This document shows positions 1 to 11,401 of a stretch of 64,000 nt of DNA, piece after piece. The notes below the pieces were generated by a model. That model did no database searches. It was given only the letters and a program-made list of their open reading frames with translations, and was not told where the DNA came from. The DNA is from Cryoendolithus antarcticus (Eukaryota; Ascomycota; Dothideomycetes; Cladosporiales; Cladosporiaceae), in assembly GCA_002077065.1 (NCBI GenBank), contig NAJO01000019.1, positions 434,001-498,000 on the forward strand, in the 5' to 3' direction. Numbering within the stretch: the stretch's first letter is position 1; each line of letters starts with the position of its first letter. The position numbers were made by a program, and so were the translations under genes.

Positions 1-1054
1 GCCCGATCGGCGCTTGCGCACTTTGCTGGGTGGAGTTGCTCCCGTCTCGGAATGGCAATTGCGCTTGCCGTGCATTGTTGGGCAGCTGCGTGCTTTCTGG
101 CGACCGGAGGCTGGAGCCGAAGCCATTCGTATGCCCGTAGCCGTCGCCGTTTACCTGCCCGTTGAGAGGAGGAAAGTCATCGCCTCCTCTCCCATCCTCC
201 CCTCGATCGACTGACGACTGCTGTGATCGCTGGTTCTCGAGTTGGTCTAATGATGATTGCCGTGAGGGGGCTATCGATGGCGCTCGTTGCTGTACTGGTG
301 GTTGCTGTTGCGCTCGCGATTGAGGCTGCGGCGGTTGCTGTGGCTGTGCAGTGGGTTGTCGGAGGACATTGCTGTTCCAACTCGACAGTGCAGCGTTGCC
401 TGCTGGCTGTGGTCCGCCGGAAAGAGTGGGAAAGTCACTGGAGGCCTCGTTAGCTGGACTGATCAGTGCTTGCGCATGCGACAACACAGATCCCATCGCG
501 CGTGTGTGACAATGTTGAGCTGCGGCGAAGGTCTCCTGGACAGCCATATATCGACTCATCAAGCTGCGATAGCTTGCTCCAACGCAAAGCAGGAAAGGGT
601 GACCGCATGAACGCGCCATGTATGCTCCCGTCTAAGCTTTTGTCCAGACATCGTCTTCCAGAGATCCGGTATGCACTCCGCCAGATTTCCGTATTTGTAG
701 ATAGCGTTCGGCTCCAGTTGTCCGGATGTTGAACCATGCAGTTCAAGCTCTGTGCCTCCAAGCTGAGCCAACTCACCTCATATCAATCGGCCCTTGCCCT
801 CCACCGCCGCCCATAACCTGTGCAAACCCACTCAGCCCTCCCAACCCCCTTCCTGCTCCTGCGGCGCCGATTCCTCCCCCTAGACCTCCACCGAAACCCG
901 CTCCACCAGCTGCACCTGGCGCAGGCAGCCCAAACCCCCAACTCGTGCCATTGCCCAAGGGCGCTTTTTGTGTGTTCTGTAATCTTGAAGCCGGTTGGCG
1001 GGTTTGTGGCGCCTGGGAAGGGGCGTTGAAGGAGGGCATATTCATGGACCGCAT
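1..1054 (-). CDS. NOT2: CCR4-NOT complex subunit NOT2 (CDC36), N-terminal part, cut by window edge
   Basis: The gene reads leftward and runs off the left end, so only the low-complexity N-terminal portion is present; the C-terminal NOT2/3/5 domain lies outside. The first exon ends at 777 (donor GTGAGT) and joins a second exon starting at 458, leaving an intron of about 318 nt. The join keeps frame and produces the SDFPTLSGG motif, the NOT2-type 'DFPSLSG' signature. Upstream of it are a tryptophan-containing NGTSWGFG segment and a glycine-rich stretch; downstream is a Gln/Pro/Ser-rich tract containing a second DFPPLNG motif. Family role (known): scaffold subunit of the CCR4-NOT deadenylase in cytoplasmic mRNA decay and transcription control. 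I chose the Met at 1054 because sequence before it does not resemble the family; an in-frame ATG at 1186 is the alternative. Assignment rests on short motifs and overall composition. Confidence 0.75.
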
Positions 1055-1694
1055 GGAGGTCGGTAGTGCGGTCAATTCACTGGCTGAATAGCTATTAGCT
1101 TTCTTAGACGGTGATACGAAAGTATCTGTAAGCGATGAGAGAGGGAGGAAGAGGGGACCATCATGGGCCTGCTTGCGCAACGCCATGATCGGGAATTGGG
1201 GTGTGAAGCAGTGCAAATTGGGGGAGGTATCGGGGGGGTGGTGGTATAGTATCAGGGCAGGGCTTTAGGCGGCTAGCTTACCGGCGCAATTGACCGTATT
1301 ACATGCGACCGTACGTCTCTTTCGTAGTGATGAGGAGGAAAATGAGGATCAATAGTCAGTTTAACATGTGATCGGGAGCTGCACTCGACATGAAGTTCAA
1401 TATGCGGCTATACGCGGGGCTGCGGGCGAGCTTCCGCAGGTTGTGGAGTGCATGTTGTAGGGCTGCGCCAATATCACGACTATACAGTAGCCGCATGGGA
1501 ATTCTATGCATCAGATTGCGCTACGAATCATCCGATAGCATCGTCGACTGCCTGTGAATGGACTCGGCGGCCTCGCCAAACACCGCACCCAGTCAAGAAC
1601 GGTCACGTGCTGTGTCTGCTGGACTTGTCAGGCTTGAGGAGTATTTTTCATTTACATTGATCAGGTCCTGCTACCCAGAGTGGTCTTCATCGCC

Positions 1695-2288
1695 TTATGT
1701 TCCTCCACTCAATGCATCCCTCTCCTCCATCTTCCGCCGTGCAGCCAGAATCATCTCCTCCCTCCGTCTCCTCAATCCCTCGGCTCGTGCTGCCTTGTCC
1801 CCGGTCCACCCTTCCCTGACCTGCGCGTCGCTCCAAACAGCCTCCTTGCCCTTGCCTCCTACCCGACCTTGCAACCCATACCTCGTAATCAGATCTTCGC
1901 CCTTGCCTGAACTCTTAGTCGCTGCACTCGCGTTTCCCGACACTGCTCCAGCAATTGGAGGCGGACTAGGCAGCGGCGGTTGGTAGCTCGGCGGCGGGTT
2001 ATCAAGTCCTCGACCTGTGAGTATCCGTTCTGATGTCGCGGCAACACTCCCGCCGTTACGGTGCAGATCCCAGGCTATCGTTCTTTGATCCATTTGTGGG
2101 AACATTGCGCTGATTTGCTCGATCTTTGCTGGATCGACTGCTCGGCTATTACGTGAGGAGGACGATGTTGCGCCAGCGGGGCCAGAGGGTGATGTGGATT
2201 TGTTGAGGTACCAGCGCAGGGCGAGGAAGCCGACGAGTGCTACTGCGAGGAGTTGGGGAATGTTGATCGAGGCCTGGTCTTTCGCCAT
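1695..2288 (-). CDS. CUE1: CUE-domain ER membrane protein, CUE1-like
   Basis: Single exon, 197 residues. A hydrophobic segment at about residues 10-26 (PQLLAVALVGFLALRWYL) is a likely N-terminal membrane anchor. It is followed by a Ser-rich linker and a CUE domain at about 50-95, with the MFP motif (ISAMFPQM) and a C-terminal dileucine-like helix ending ILTGRGL. The basic C-terminal tail (RRRREEMILAARRKMEER) resembles the region that binds and activates the E2 in yeast Cue1. Known family role: Cue1 recruits Ubc7 to the ER membrane for ER-associated degradation. The arrangement anchor, CUE, basic helical tail and the total length all fit yeast Cue1 (203 aa). It lies head-to-head with nothing close; upstream 1.3 kb is non-coding. 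Confidence 0.85.
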   Translation of the reverse strand: MAKDQASINIPQLLAVALVGFLALRWYLNKSTSPSGPAGATSSSSRNSRAVDPAKIEQISAMFPQMDQRTIAWDLHRNGGSVAATSERILTGRGLDNPPPSYQPPLPSPPPIAGAVSGNASAATKSSGKGEDLITRYGLQGRVGGKGKEAVWSDAQVREGWTGDKAARAEGLRRRREEMILAARRKMEERDALSGGT

Positions 2289-3595
2289 CGTTGCGGACCG
2301 AATGGATACCGCTGAACGCCTGGTATGATTGGCAGCCTGGCCGGATCACCGAGGGTGTGAGCTCCCCGGTGTGAGAAGTGCGAATGACAAGTCGACTCTT
2401 GTACATGTGCGATGCTTGGCTTCGGTCAATGTGGTTGCGTTGGAGTGAGGTCGAGAGCTGGTAAGTGCAGGACTGTGGGAATCCTGCGACAACGCTGTAG
2501 GTAGTGGTAGATGAGATACCGCACCCTACATACATGGATGCTGTCCGGATGTCCTTACGGCAGGATACTAGCGGAGCAACGATTGACCGGAAACTCCGGC
2601 TAATGGCCTCAGATCTCAGGCTGCAACACTCACAGTATCGGTCACCTGCTTTACGGCACTACTTCGCAAGTGACTATTGCTGTGTACAGAAGCAAGCCAA
2701 AAGGACGAACCCCGGGAAGTCCGCGCACGGAGTTCGAGGATGCATGTACAAAGAGTAAGGTTCGCCAGCCCGGTCGCTCCATCAACTTGATCGAAGACCG
2801 CAAGCACCGCGAAGATCGAAGCACAACACCTTTCCAACAGGGGATCCGCCGTGAAACGAAGTCCACCTCGTGCATCAACATGTTTCAAGTTTACGGAAGG
2901 CTTTTGTTGTGCTTCGTCACGTGACCATGCGGTAGCTTCCAAGCTTGGAACCAATGGCCGGCTCAGCGGCAGGGGCAGCTAAAGACCTTATCTTCACCAC
3001 CGCCGCCTATCTGCATGAAACCTGGAGCTACCGCGGTTGCTGCAATGTGGCTTTCAAGGCTGCGCACACTCGCAGGATAGGACCATGTATCCGAGATCCA
3101 CAGGTTTCTGGAGTGCACGCTTTCTGGCAGTCCACGATCTTAAAAGTTCTTGGAGCAGTGTATTGCGTAGCGACGGGTCGATCAGCGCTACGCTACAAGA
3201 TCGCATGGAAGCAGAGCAGTACGAAACGTTCATCTGAAGAGCTAAAGGTGACGTAAGGACCGTTGTCAAATGCTTATCGCACGACGCCTTGACGATCGCG
3301 GATCTGGCATGCATGCATTGCACCCGAAGTTCACGAGCTATCTCGCCCTGCTGGCTTCTGTGCGTCTCGGACCCTTGCAGCGTGTCACTCGGCGCCACTC
3401 TGGAGCTTATGTTCGCGTGGCAGCGATAAGGATCCGTGTGTTTGGGAGCTGCTTCTTTCGGCAGTACATGGATATGTAGGTCGTCGAATGTACCTCGTCG
3501 TCAGTCTCCAAAAGCCATGACCAGCGCTTTCATTCCTTTGATCATCTGCCGTCAGTTACTGTGTGCCTTCCAGTCTGTTGGATTTCATAGCAAAG
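2289..3595. other. Intergenic region between CUE1 and the first MFS gene
   Basis: About 1.3 kb between divergent genes, holding both promoters. Short open frames exist on both strands but none shows a domain, a codon pattern like the neighbours, or a plausible splice extension. Nothing else recognised. Confidence 0.5.
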
Positions 3596-5781
3596 ATGAC
3601 CGACACCGATCGCGACTGGCCTCCGGGCACGATCCGACTTCAGACGCTGCTGAAGAGCGAGACGAACTCGACCGAGACTGAGATCATTCTCCAGCCACGT
3701 CCCAGCGATGATCCAAATGATCCCTTGAACTGGCCGAAGTACCAGAAAGTCATCAACTTCAGTCTGGCTTGCTTCTACGCGATGATGGTGTTTGCCTTCG
3801 TAAATGCAACGTCTCCGACATGGGGACCGTTGGCGGACGAACTAGGTACGTCTGTGATACTTTGGGACTGAAATATATGAGACATTATAGCGCAGAGGAT
3901 CTCTAGTCGGGCGAGCTCCGCGCGGCATATCCTCTCTTGGGATATGGAGGGTCTGCAGCCATTCTTGCACTACGACCGCGCTACCCTCCCCAAACACAAG
4001 AGATGGATTCGATGGCCGGACTTCGGAGCAACAGCGTGGTGTCGTCGCCAAGTCTTGGCACTGACGTTTCCTCACAGGCTTCAGCAGCGTAACTTTGACC
4101 AACACCTACGCCATTGGATGTGCTACTCTAGCCCTTGGAGCCCCTATGCTCATTCCATTCGCACTCAAGTACGGCAGCAGACCTGTCTACGTGTTCTCTT
4201 CGATAGCACAGTTTGGGATCTCGATCTGGGCCGCCAAGACTCAGACAGCCGGCGACTGGTGGGGAGTGTACGTTCCCACCCCTCTACAACACATCTATCT
4301 GGGCACTGACGGGACTCTAGTAATGCGGTTCAATGTTGGCTTGGCGCTCTTGCGGAAGTCCTGATTCAGATGACCATCGCGGACGTTTTCTTCGTCCATC
4401 AGCGCGGGACCATGAACGCGATCTACATCTGGGTCGCCAACGTCGGTGGCAACCTCGCTGTCGTCGCCTCTGGCTTCATAACCCAAAACCAAGGGTGGCG
4501 CTGGGTCTGGTACGTAGCGGAAATTCCCAGTACCGTCGTTGTCGCCGCCACTCGCACCCCCTTCTCGGCCAGAAGAAGTTCCGAGGTCTCCCCCGTTAAC
4601 CGGAAATGGTTCTGCTGAACATACAGCATCCCGTGACAAAGCTAACAATCACTTCGCAGGTGGTGGTGCGCTATCTTCTTCGGCGTTCAATTCCTCATGT
4701 TCGTCTTTGGTTTCGAAGAAACAAAGTTCATGCACTTTGAGACCCTCGAGGGCAGGCAGGGCAGCGTGACCTCCGCCACTGCTAAGAACACCATCTTCAA
4801 CTCCGAGAAAGGCGAGAAGCCCGCACCAGAGTCGCCAGCGTCAGACTTCCCGCCACCGGCAGAAGTCATGCGCTCCTCGGAGCCCGATGCAGAAACCCGC
4901 CGGAAACTGAGTACTATCCAGATCGACCACTCCAAGCCACGCAAGACCTATGTCCAGCGACTGAATTTGTTGACGACCTCCGAGGGTCCATGGGTCGACT
5001 TTCTTCGACACTCATGGCAGCCCTTCATGATCCTGTTCACGATCCCGGGCGTGGCTTACTGTTCCCTGGTATACGGCATCCTCCTGGCTTGGTCGACGGT
5101 TATGACCACCGCACTCTCTACCTACATGCTGGATGCGCCGTACAACTTCAGCGCCTCGCAGATCGGACTAATGAGCCTGGCACCTTTCATCGGCTCCACC
5201 CTGGGTACAATCGTAGTCGGACCGGTCAGCGATTTCGTTGCACTACGACTCGCGAAACGCAACGGCGGCATCTACGAACCCGAAATGCGATTCTGGGTGT
5301 TCTTGCCTTTTGTTCCGTTCCAGCTGGCTGGCGCTTGGTGGTTTGCATATGCACTTGCAGGTGGCGCGCCCTGGCCGCAAGTAGCCATGGCGTTCGGCAT
5401 TGCGAACTTTGGTAGTGGGCCGTTGTCGAGTTTGGCGTTAGTCTATCTGCTTGATGCTTACAATGGTAAGTCCGAATGCGTCGCTGATCCTGATTCGGGA
5501 GTCAAAACTCTTGCTAACACTTCACAGAAATCGTTGGCGACGCACTGACTGCACTCACGGTCGTTCGGAACACCTTCTCCACGATTTTCGTGTTCGCCAT
5601 TCCGGCCTGGGCAGCTGCGGTCGGTCTCCCGAACGTCTTCAACACAATCGGCGCACTCGGACTTGTCATCTTATCCTTTGCAGGTGCGTTCATCTGGAAG
5701 GGCAAATTCTGGCGCTACAAGTTCGCCAAGACGTACAAGTACTACGCCGACCGTCAATTCGAGGCGAGGCCAATGTCATAG
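3596..5781 (+). CDS. MFS transporter, DHA1/HOL1-like family
   Basis: Five exons: 3596-3845, 4078-4267, 4321-4509, 4660-5465 and 5528-5781. They give 1689 nt and a 562-residue protein. All four introns have GTACGT or GTAAGT donors and AG acceptors, and each join restores an MFS motif: PLADELG/FSSVTLTNTYAIG, GDWWGV/NAVQCWLG, RWVW/WCAIFF and LDAYN/EIVGDALT. The NTYAIGCATLALGAPM segment, the loop motif YGSRPVYV and the large central cytoplasmic loop carrying charged residues (about residues 240-320) are typical of 12-helix HOL1-type drug/H+ antiporters of fungi. Substrate cannot be told from sequence. The gene ends 33 bases from the oppositely oriented MFS gene, so their 3' UTRs almost certainly overlap. 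The first intron (232 nt) is unusually long for this window. Confidence 0.85.
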
Positions 5782-5813
5782 ATGCCATGAGTATATACAA
5801 AATGTATCACGAG

Positions 5814-7208
5814 CTACTCCCACTTTGCAAGCCTTCCTACGCAGGCAATACCTCCAAATGCGAGACATATACCCGTAAATAGAATGATGGCTCCGTATTC
5901 CGTCCCGTATGCTCCCTTCGAGCCTCTCATGCCTCCAGCTAGTAGCAGCTGCTCGCTAATGGGTCCACTGACTAAGCTCCCGATGCCCTTGCTCACGCAC
6001 ATCAATGAGATGATCAGCCCAGTCTCGACGTGAACGCCACTTTGCTTTATCGCCATAGCTACACCGCTCCAGTTCGCAGCGTAGCCACCGCCGGTCAGAC
6101 CCCAGATGATAACGAAGACGTACAGCATCGGTTGACTTGTTGTCAGACCCCAGAAGATGAACACGCTGACCACACTTCCTAGCGTGGCGACGAAGATCGC
6201 AGTGGTGACGTGGTATCTGTCCACCAATGCGCCCTGCGAAAGATATCCGCCTACAGCTGCTAAGCTGAACAAACACAGTGCCAACGGACCCGCGAGCGGC
6301 GGCAACCCAATCTGACGGGCAAATGACGGGATCCAGAGTTGCGGAAGGAAGTAGGCAATCGACTGCATCACGTTGCCGAGACAGAAGATCCAGAATGGGG
6401 CTTGACGCAAGAACGAGAGATCGATCGAGCGAAGTGACGAAGAGCCTGATGGTACTATAGGTAGCCGGGGACGCATGATGAGGACTGAGGGGGTAGCGAG
6501 GGCGACCTGTGAGATTGTGAGTCAGTGGGTCTAAGGTATTAGGAGCGTCGGGACCGAGAGGCGTACAATGATTACAGCCCATACTCTCAGCGTCGTTCTG
6601 AACCCGAAGCTATCCAGCAGCCATTGACTCAGAAAGGGTACGATGGCTCCAGCTACACCTGTACCCGACCAGATGACAGCAAACGCGATGCCTTTACGCT
6701 TGACGAACCATTCATCACAGATATACATCGCAGGAAAATACACCGTCAACCCCCCCACTCCATATAATACGCCCTGCAACCCCAGTAGCGCAGCCGTACT
6801 CGATACGAAGCTCGCCGCGATCAAAGCAATGGCCATCACCGCGATCCCTGCAAAGCTGGCCCGTCTCCGCCACTCCGGGAAGCGCTGTATGGCAATCGCC
6901 ACGAGCGGACTAGCCAAGAACATGATCCCCGAAGCCGTCGTAGCAATGGCGGCTATACCCGTCGGCGACGAAGAGAAGGGCTCATGGGTAAGGTAGAAGT
7001 CTTGGAAGACACCAAACGCGTAAGGAAACCCCCAGACTAGCATCTCCAGCGTGAAGCAGCCGGCCAGGGCGAGCCAGGCTTGTTTGCCTCCATCGGCGCG
7101 GGGCAGGGATTGGGAGTCAAGCGGGGAGAGGTCTTCGATATCCATGGGTTCGAGGACGGTGGGGATCTGGGCTGTGGTGGCGGAGAGGGAGGGTGACGAG
7201 GGCGCCAT
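5814..7208 (-). CDS. MFS transporter, monocarboxylate permease-like (MCT/MCH type)
   Basis: Two exons, 7208-6567 and 6506-5814, separated by a 60-nt GT-AG intron in phase 0, giving 444 residues. The N-terminus (GGKQAWLALAGCFTLEMLVWG) followed by FPYAFGVFQDFYL is the classic start of fungal monocarboxylate-transporter-like MFS proteins. Twelve hydrophobic segments can be followed, with a short central loop at the splice site (MRPRLPIVPSG). The DEWFVKRKGIAFAV segment is the usual helix 4-5 loop of this family. Known relatives: yeast MCH proteins and riboflavin/monocarboxylate carriers of the plasma membrane; substrate not predictable here. It converges on the HOL1-like MFS gene with only 33 bases between the stop codons. 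Confidence 0.85.
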
Positions 7209-7849
7209 GGTGAGAAGACGACTTGAAGAAATGGAGTTGGAGGACTCCTACCTAAGTGTCGTGACGAAGTGGAATAAGTATACACAGCCCATGAGGTATA
7301 TGGCCCTATGAGGGAGGCTTTTGACTCATGCTTTACACCTGCGCCCTATGGCAAGGTGGATCGACAAGACGAGTTCGAGATGTCAAGCTGTGTTCGGCAT
7401 TGAGAAAAGCGGGGACGAAGTCCGAAGTGCGGGCCTGGATTATGAAACCTTAGACAGGTTGAATTCACGATAGCGACAGATTGCGAAAGGAAAAAATAAT
7501 GAAATCTGATGGAGCGAGGTGTAAAGTTACGTATTCATGACTTTAGCGTAAATGTTTTGAGGCGGCGTGTCCTGCACGCTTGCACAAAAAAGACCACTTG
7601 CCATGCTGCCCGCCTCGCTCCGCCAAATCGATAACGCTCTCATTGGCCGTAACGTCGTCCATCGTCGTGCCGCCAGTGTCCCTCAGGTAAGCGTGGCCAT
7701 CGCCAAAGCCACCTTCTTCGCCTGCTTCGATCGAGCGCGTTCTGCTACACGACATGTGTCAGTCCGGCTTCGATCATGTTGCAAAATCTAATACAATCAG
7801 GGAAACAAAACGTAGCATCACACTAACCACCCTCTTTTCCCGAAGAAAC
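7209..7849. other. Intergenic region upstream of the MCT-like gene
   Basis: 640 bases between the start of the MCT-like MFS gene and the 3' end of the DUF8035-type gene. An open frame on the minus strand at 7543-7755 could in principle be a last exon of the DUF8035-type gene (a GTAGGA donor-like site lies at about 7882), but the unspliced end is equally good. No other feature seen. Confidence 0.4.
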
Positions 7850-9469
7850 CTAATGTGCAGACCGAACCAAAGCCATCCTACCTTTCCGATCCTTCTCAAC
7901 CCTCAGAACCTTCCTGTCCGGACTCTGCTCCCTGTCCACAATGCGTAGTACCTCTCTCGGTGGGCCGGGTTCCCGATACTCGACTAGCTTGTAGTCTTCC
8001 GTTTCACGCTCATGTCGTAGTGCTCTCCTCTCAGCCTCGAGTGCGCGGATCTCAGCCTCAATGGCGCGGCCGCTGCGGTCGGGGACGCGTTCCTGGATGA
8101 TCAGTGCGCCAGATTGAGGTGCCCGTTCCTCGATGACGGTGCGGCGTTCTTCGTAGAAATCGTCGCGAGGCGAGAGGATGACTGTGGGTGCGCGCGTGCC
8201 TTCCCGCTCTTCAACCACAGTCTTGCGCTCCTCAAACACCGTACCGGACACACTACGTCCACGGTCGCGATACGTGCGAGCAGGCGACAAGCGGCGCGTG
8301 ACTGTAGACACCGAGCTCGGACTAGGAGCACGGGTCGACCGGGCACGGCTGCGAGACTTGTGCGAGTGCACTGATGGTGGCGGTAGGAAGTCCGAAGGGG
8401 GGTTTATGTACTCTTTGCGGATGACTTCTTCGCGGTAGCCCTCGGCCGCAGCTACAGTTGCCGAGTCTCTGACTTGCTCATCGTAGCGGTAGACAGTCTT
8501 CTTGTCGCCGGCTTTGTACATCTCGGAAATCTTGATGACCTCATCAATCTGCTCCTTTTCCAGAGCTATGCGAAGTACGTAGAAGTCTTCTTCTTCATCA
8601 TAGGGGTATGCTAGGTCGTGAAGCGCATCGCGATGCACGAGTCGCTTCGGCATGCGGGTCTTGCCTTTCTTGCCTGCCTTGACCTTGGTAGTTGCCTTGC
8701 TGACTCTGCTCTCGAGACTCTCGCTGCTCGAAGAGGAAGAGCTGGATGACCTAGACGTCACAGTAGAAGCTCTCGTAGATGCCCTAGATTTGTGACTCTT
8801 TGCTTTGCCGCTCCTGCGATGCACAGATCGCTCGCGCTTGATCTCGACTTCGCGATAGTTCTCTGGCTCTGGATCACGGTGGCGAGGTTGGTCGAACTCT
8901 TCATACGGCCGACGTACTGGTAGTGGTATAGGTCGGTAGGGAGCAATTTGGTAGTCGTCCTCAGGTGGGTATCTCGGTGCCGGCCGACGGTCGAATGTAT
9001 TCAAGCTGCTCTGCCTACGAAGCAGGCCTGGTCGTGGCGCCTCCTCTCTTGAGCGGCGAGTGATGTCAATCTCGATGTCTCGTTCATGTACAGAGCCGCG
9101 TCGTGGTGGCTGATATGGAGTAAGCGACATGTTAGCAAGTTCCCTGGGATCGACGTCGCCGAAGAGCTCTCGATCAGTCCTCCTCCGAGGTCCTCCACGG
9201 TCGCCGAAGGTGTCCTGGTAAATGCGGTCACGCTCTTCGAAGTGGGTCCTGCCATTGGGGCCTCGAGTATCGACATGATCCATGACATTGACCTCCCGTC
9301 GGCCAGGTGTATCGCGCTCTTGATAGCGGTAATCCTCCTCGAAGCGGGCACGTGGAGGTCCAGGAGGTCCTCCACGTGAGCGATCGAAGCGGTCTCTGTC
9401 CCATCGCTGCGGTGGGTCGCCGTATGCCAAGTCGTCCGCAGACTGTCGTCCACCACCGTAGCGTGACAT
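7850..9469 (-). CDS. DUF8035-type arginine-rich fungal protein of unknown function
   Basis: Single exon, 539 residues. The N-terminal half is Arg/Asp/Tyr-rich and disordered (YGDPPQRWDRDRFDR), followed by a poly-Ser stretch at about residues 242-255. The compact conserved core is around residues 270-325, from MPKRLVHRDALHDLAYPYDE through FYVLRIALEKEQIDEVIKISEMY, which I recognise as the fungal DUF8035-type segment. After it come repeated EERRTVIEER/EERKTVVEER-like motifs and a Glu/Arg coiled coil (IEAEIRALEAERRALRHERE). The protein ends KDRKGRMALVRSAH. No enzymatic motif is visible. Such proteins are conserved in Dothideomycetes and Eurotiomycetes without known function; the RS/RD-rich composition would suit an RNA- or scaffold-associated protein, but that is inference. 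Confidence 0.8.
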   Translation of the reverse strand: MSRYGGGRQSADDLAYGDPPQRWDRDRFDRSRGGPPGPPRARFEEDYRYQERDTPGRREVNVMDHVDTRGPNGRTHFEERDRIYQDTFGDRGGPRRRTDRELFGDVDPRELANMSLTPYQPPRRGSVHERDIEIDITRRSREEAPRPGLLRRQSSLNTFDRRPAPRYPPEDDYQIAPYRPIPLPVRRPYEEFDQPRHRDPEPENYREVEIKRERSVHRRSGKAKSHKSRASTRASTVTSRSSSSSSSSSESLESRVSKATTKVKAGKKGKTRMPKRLVHRDALHDLAYPYDEEEDFYVLRIALEKEQIDEVIKISEMYKAGDKKTVYRYDEQVRDSATVAAAEGYREEVIRKEYINPPSDFLPPPSVHSHKSRSRARSTRAPSPSSVSTVTRRLSPARTYRDRGRSVSGTVFEERKTVVEEREGTRAPTVILSPRDDFYEERRTVIEERAPQSGALIIQERVPDRSGRAIEAEIRALEAERRALRHERETEDYKLVEYREPGPPREVLRIVDREQSPDRKVLRVEKDRKGRMALVRSAH

Positions 9470-10515
9470 TGCGGCCGTGGGTGTACGGATGGGAGGAGCA
9501 GCGAGGCCACGGGCTATTGTATGGCGGCAAAAGACCCGACTACGGGCAGGAAGACTCAGTAGCCCTGTTAAAGGAGACAGAGCTCACGTTGGGCAGCAGT
9601 GAGTGGCCTGAGCTTGGCCAGTCGTAGTGGGTACGCGGTGGCAGGTGTCGATGTGGGCTCGAACGTCGTCATCGGTGCCAAGAACTGATGAAACACTGCA
9701 GTGCACGTGACGGCGACAAGCGCGCTCCGTGCATCATACACTATACCAGTACACAGAAAGCTCGCTACCTCATACTAGTAGGTATTCAAACTCCCTTCGG
9801 AATTTGAGCATTCGAAGAGACTCGCGTCCAGTATCGCTCGATTTCTTGTTCCGATGAAGAATGCGGATACACACTGCACCGTGACAACGAACGATAAGCA
9901 GATGCGACCGTGGAAAAAGAGATCGAGGGGCAGCACCTCCGAGCGCGGAACAGGTCTTCTGGTCTTTGTACTGAGCTTCCTGACGCGATGCACCGTTATA
10001 GCAGTTCGAACACAGGCTTCCTGAGGGTTCTATGCTTCACACTTCACACTCCCACGGTCCCATACATGCGTTGATCGAGTACAATTTTAGTTTTCTTGCC
10101 CTCGCACTAACCAGCATATTCGCGACTCAAGCCTAGTGTCCTGTAGATTACAGCCGTTTACGCCCATGATGGCACAGTCTGCTCGCTGTGAACAGTCAGC
10201 CTGCGTCCAATACGTCAGCCGGGGATGGACCTTACGCATGCAAGATGCTGCACAACTCTTCAAAACTCGATGCTAATGTGTGGCTAGAGTCCGTCGTTTT
10301 GACCGTGATAGTCCCTTTGATTATCAAGTGCCCGACTGCAGCGATGGGCTCGCGAATGCAAGCAAGGCTCCCGCGATATATGCACGTAAGATGAGATGCA
10401 CGCGCCTAAGACGATCTGCGTTCGAGAGTCCGCTGATTACATCCCGAATCGCAGAAAAGGTAGTGACGAAAATTGCCAATTTCTGGGTCTCCGACACAGA
10501 CCATAGCCCTCTTGA
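9470..10515. other. Intergenic region with no supported gene
   Basis: About 1 kb upstream of the DUF8035-type gene. Only short open frames on both strands, none with a recognisable domain. The right part borders the decayed F-box-like copy and may include more of its 3' remnant, but I could not align it. Confidence 0.4.
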
Positions 10516-10804
10516 TCATGGCCATATCGGGCGGGAGCGGAATCGGCTATGCAGGGGAAAGTCGTATGTGTCAATGGGGAAGTGGAACACGGTCGACTCG
10601 TACAGACCATCAGTCGCGCTCCGATTAAGGCCTCGGCAGATCAGAAGTGGTGCGACGCGCACCCGGGGCTGTGGAAGCCAGTGAGAAGATTGCACGAGTC
10701 TTCGTGTCGAAGACGTAAAAGAAGATCTCATCGTGCAATTCCGTAGGAAAGCGTAGCAGCGGCGGGCTGTGGTTCGCCGGCGTGGCAATCATCGTGCTTG
10801 ACAT
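10516..10804 (-). pseudogene. Decayed F-box-like gene copy, frameshifted and truncated
   Basis: On the minus strand an ATG at 10804 opens a frame with LLRFPTELHDEIFFYVFD, which closely matches the starts of the two intact paralogues at 14525 (LRLPAELRDAIFSHVFE) and 15669 (LRLPTELHNAIFAIVFE). After about residue 37 homology jumps to another frame, which carries VAPLLICRGLNRSATDGLYE, matching IAPLLICRTLYPSVLDALYE in the 14525 gene. The spacer between the two blocks is about half the paralogue length, and the frame ends at 10516, lacking roughly the last 150 residues. No intron of plausible length joins the frames. It therefore looks like a dead, deleted copy rather than a gene; a very short or unusual intron is the alternative. 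Confidence 0.6.
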
Positions 10805-11401
10805 GACTTCGTTGATGCCGTGTGCAAGCCGAAGTGGTTTGAAGCGCGTAGGATTGCCGCAGAGAAGCAAAGTGGATTTCGTGGTCAGTGTGACAAGATC
10901 CTTGTCGATCCCGCTACCAAGCCAAGTCATGGCACGAGGAAGGTACTCAGAACATCCTGAGGGACGGAAGGAGCGTTCGAGTCCTTGTCGAATGCTTGTA
11001 GAGACCTGATACAGTGAATCGCTAGCGAGTCACGTTCACTCTCCTCATGGACGTCGTACACTCCTGCTAAGACACACTGCGCTGTTATTGTTGCATTGGA
11101 GTAGCCGCGCTGGGGAGCGATGGCGCCGTTCCAAGATAGATGCTTCGCAACAGATACTGTCTCTCGATCTGACTTCGAGTAGGCAAACCGCTATGCCAGT
11201 GCAGTCGGAAGGTGCATTGACCCGCGTGTTCCGGCGTGGAAGCCTTCAGCCTTTCGAACGTGTAGATGTGAGGATATATTCTACATCAGGTGCATCGAGC
11301 CTGTGACTGTACGTGATCTGGACGAGTAGCCAGAGTCGCCCAATGGTTATCGTGCTCCGTGCCAGGCAGAGAAAGCTCGCGATCGTTTGCCACGGAGTCC
11401 T
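10805..11401. other. Intergenic region between the F-box remnant and PPT2
   Basis: About 600 bases. Apart from the upstream part of the F-box remnant frame, nothing recognisable was found on either strand. Confidence 0.4.

Noticed and set aside
7543..7755. Possible last exon of the DUF8035-type gene
   Set aside because: A donor-like GTAGGA exists but the unspliced end is equally plausible and no family motif is found in the extra exon.
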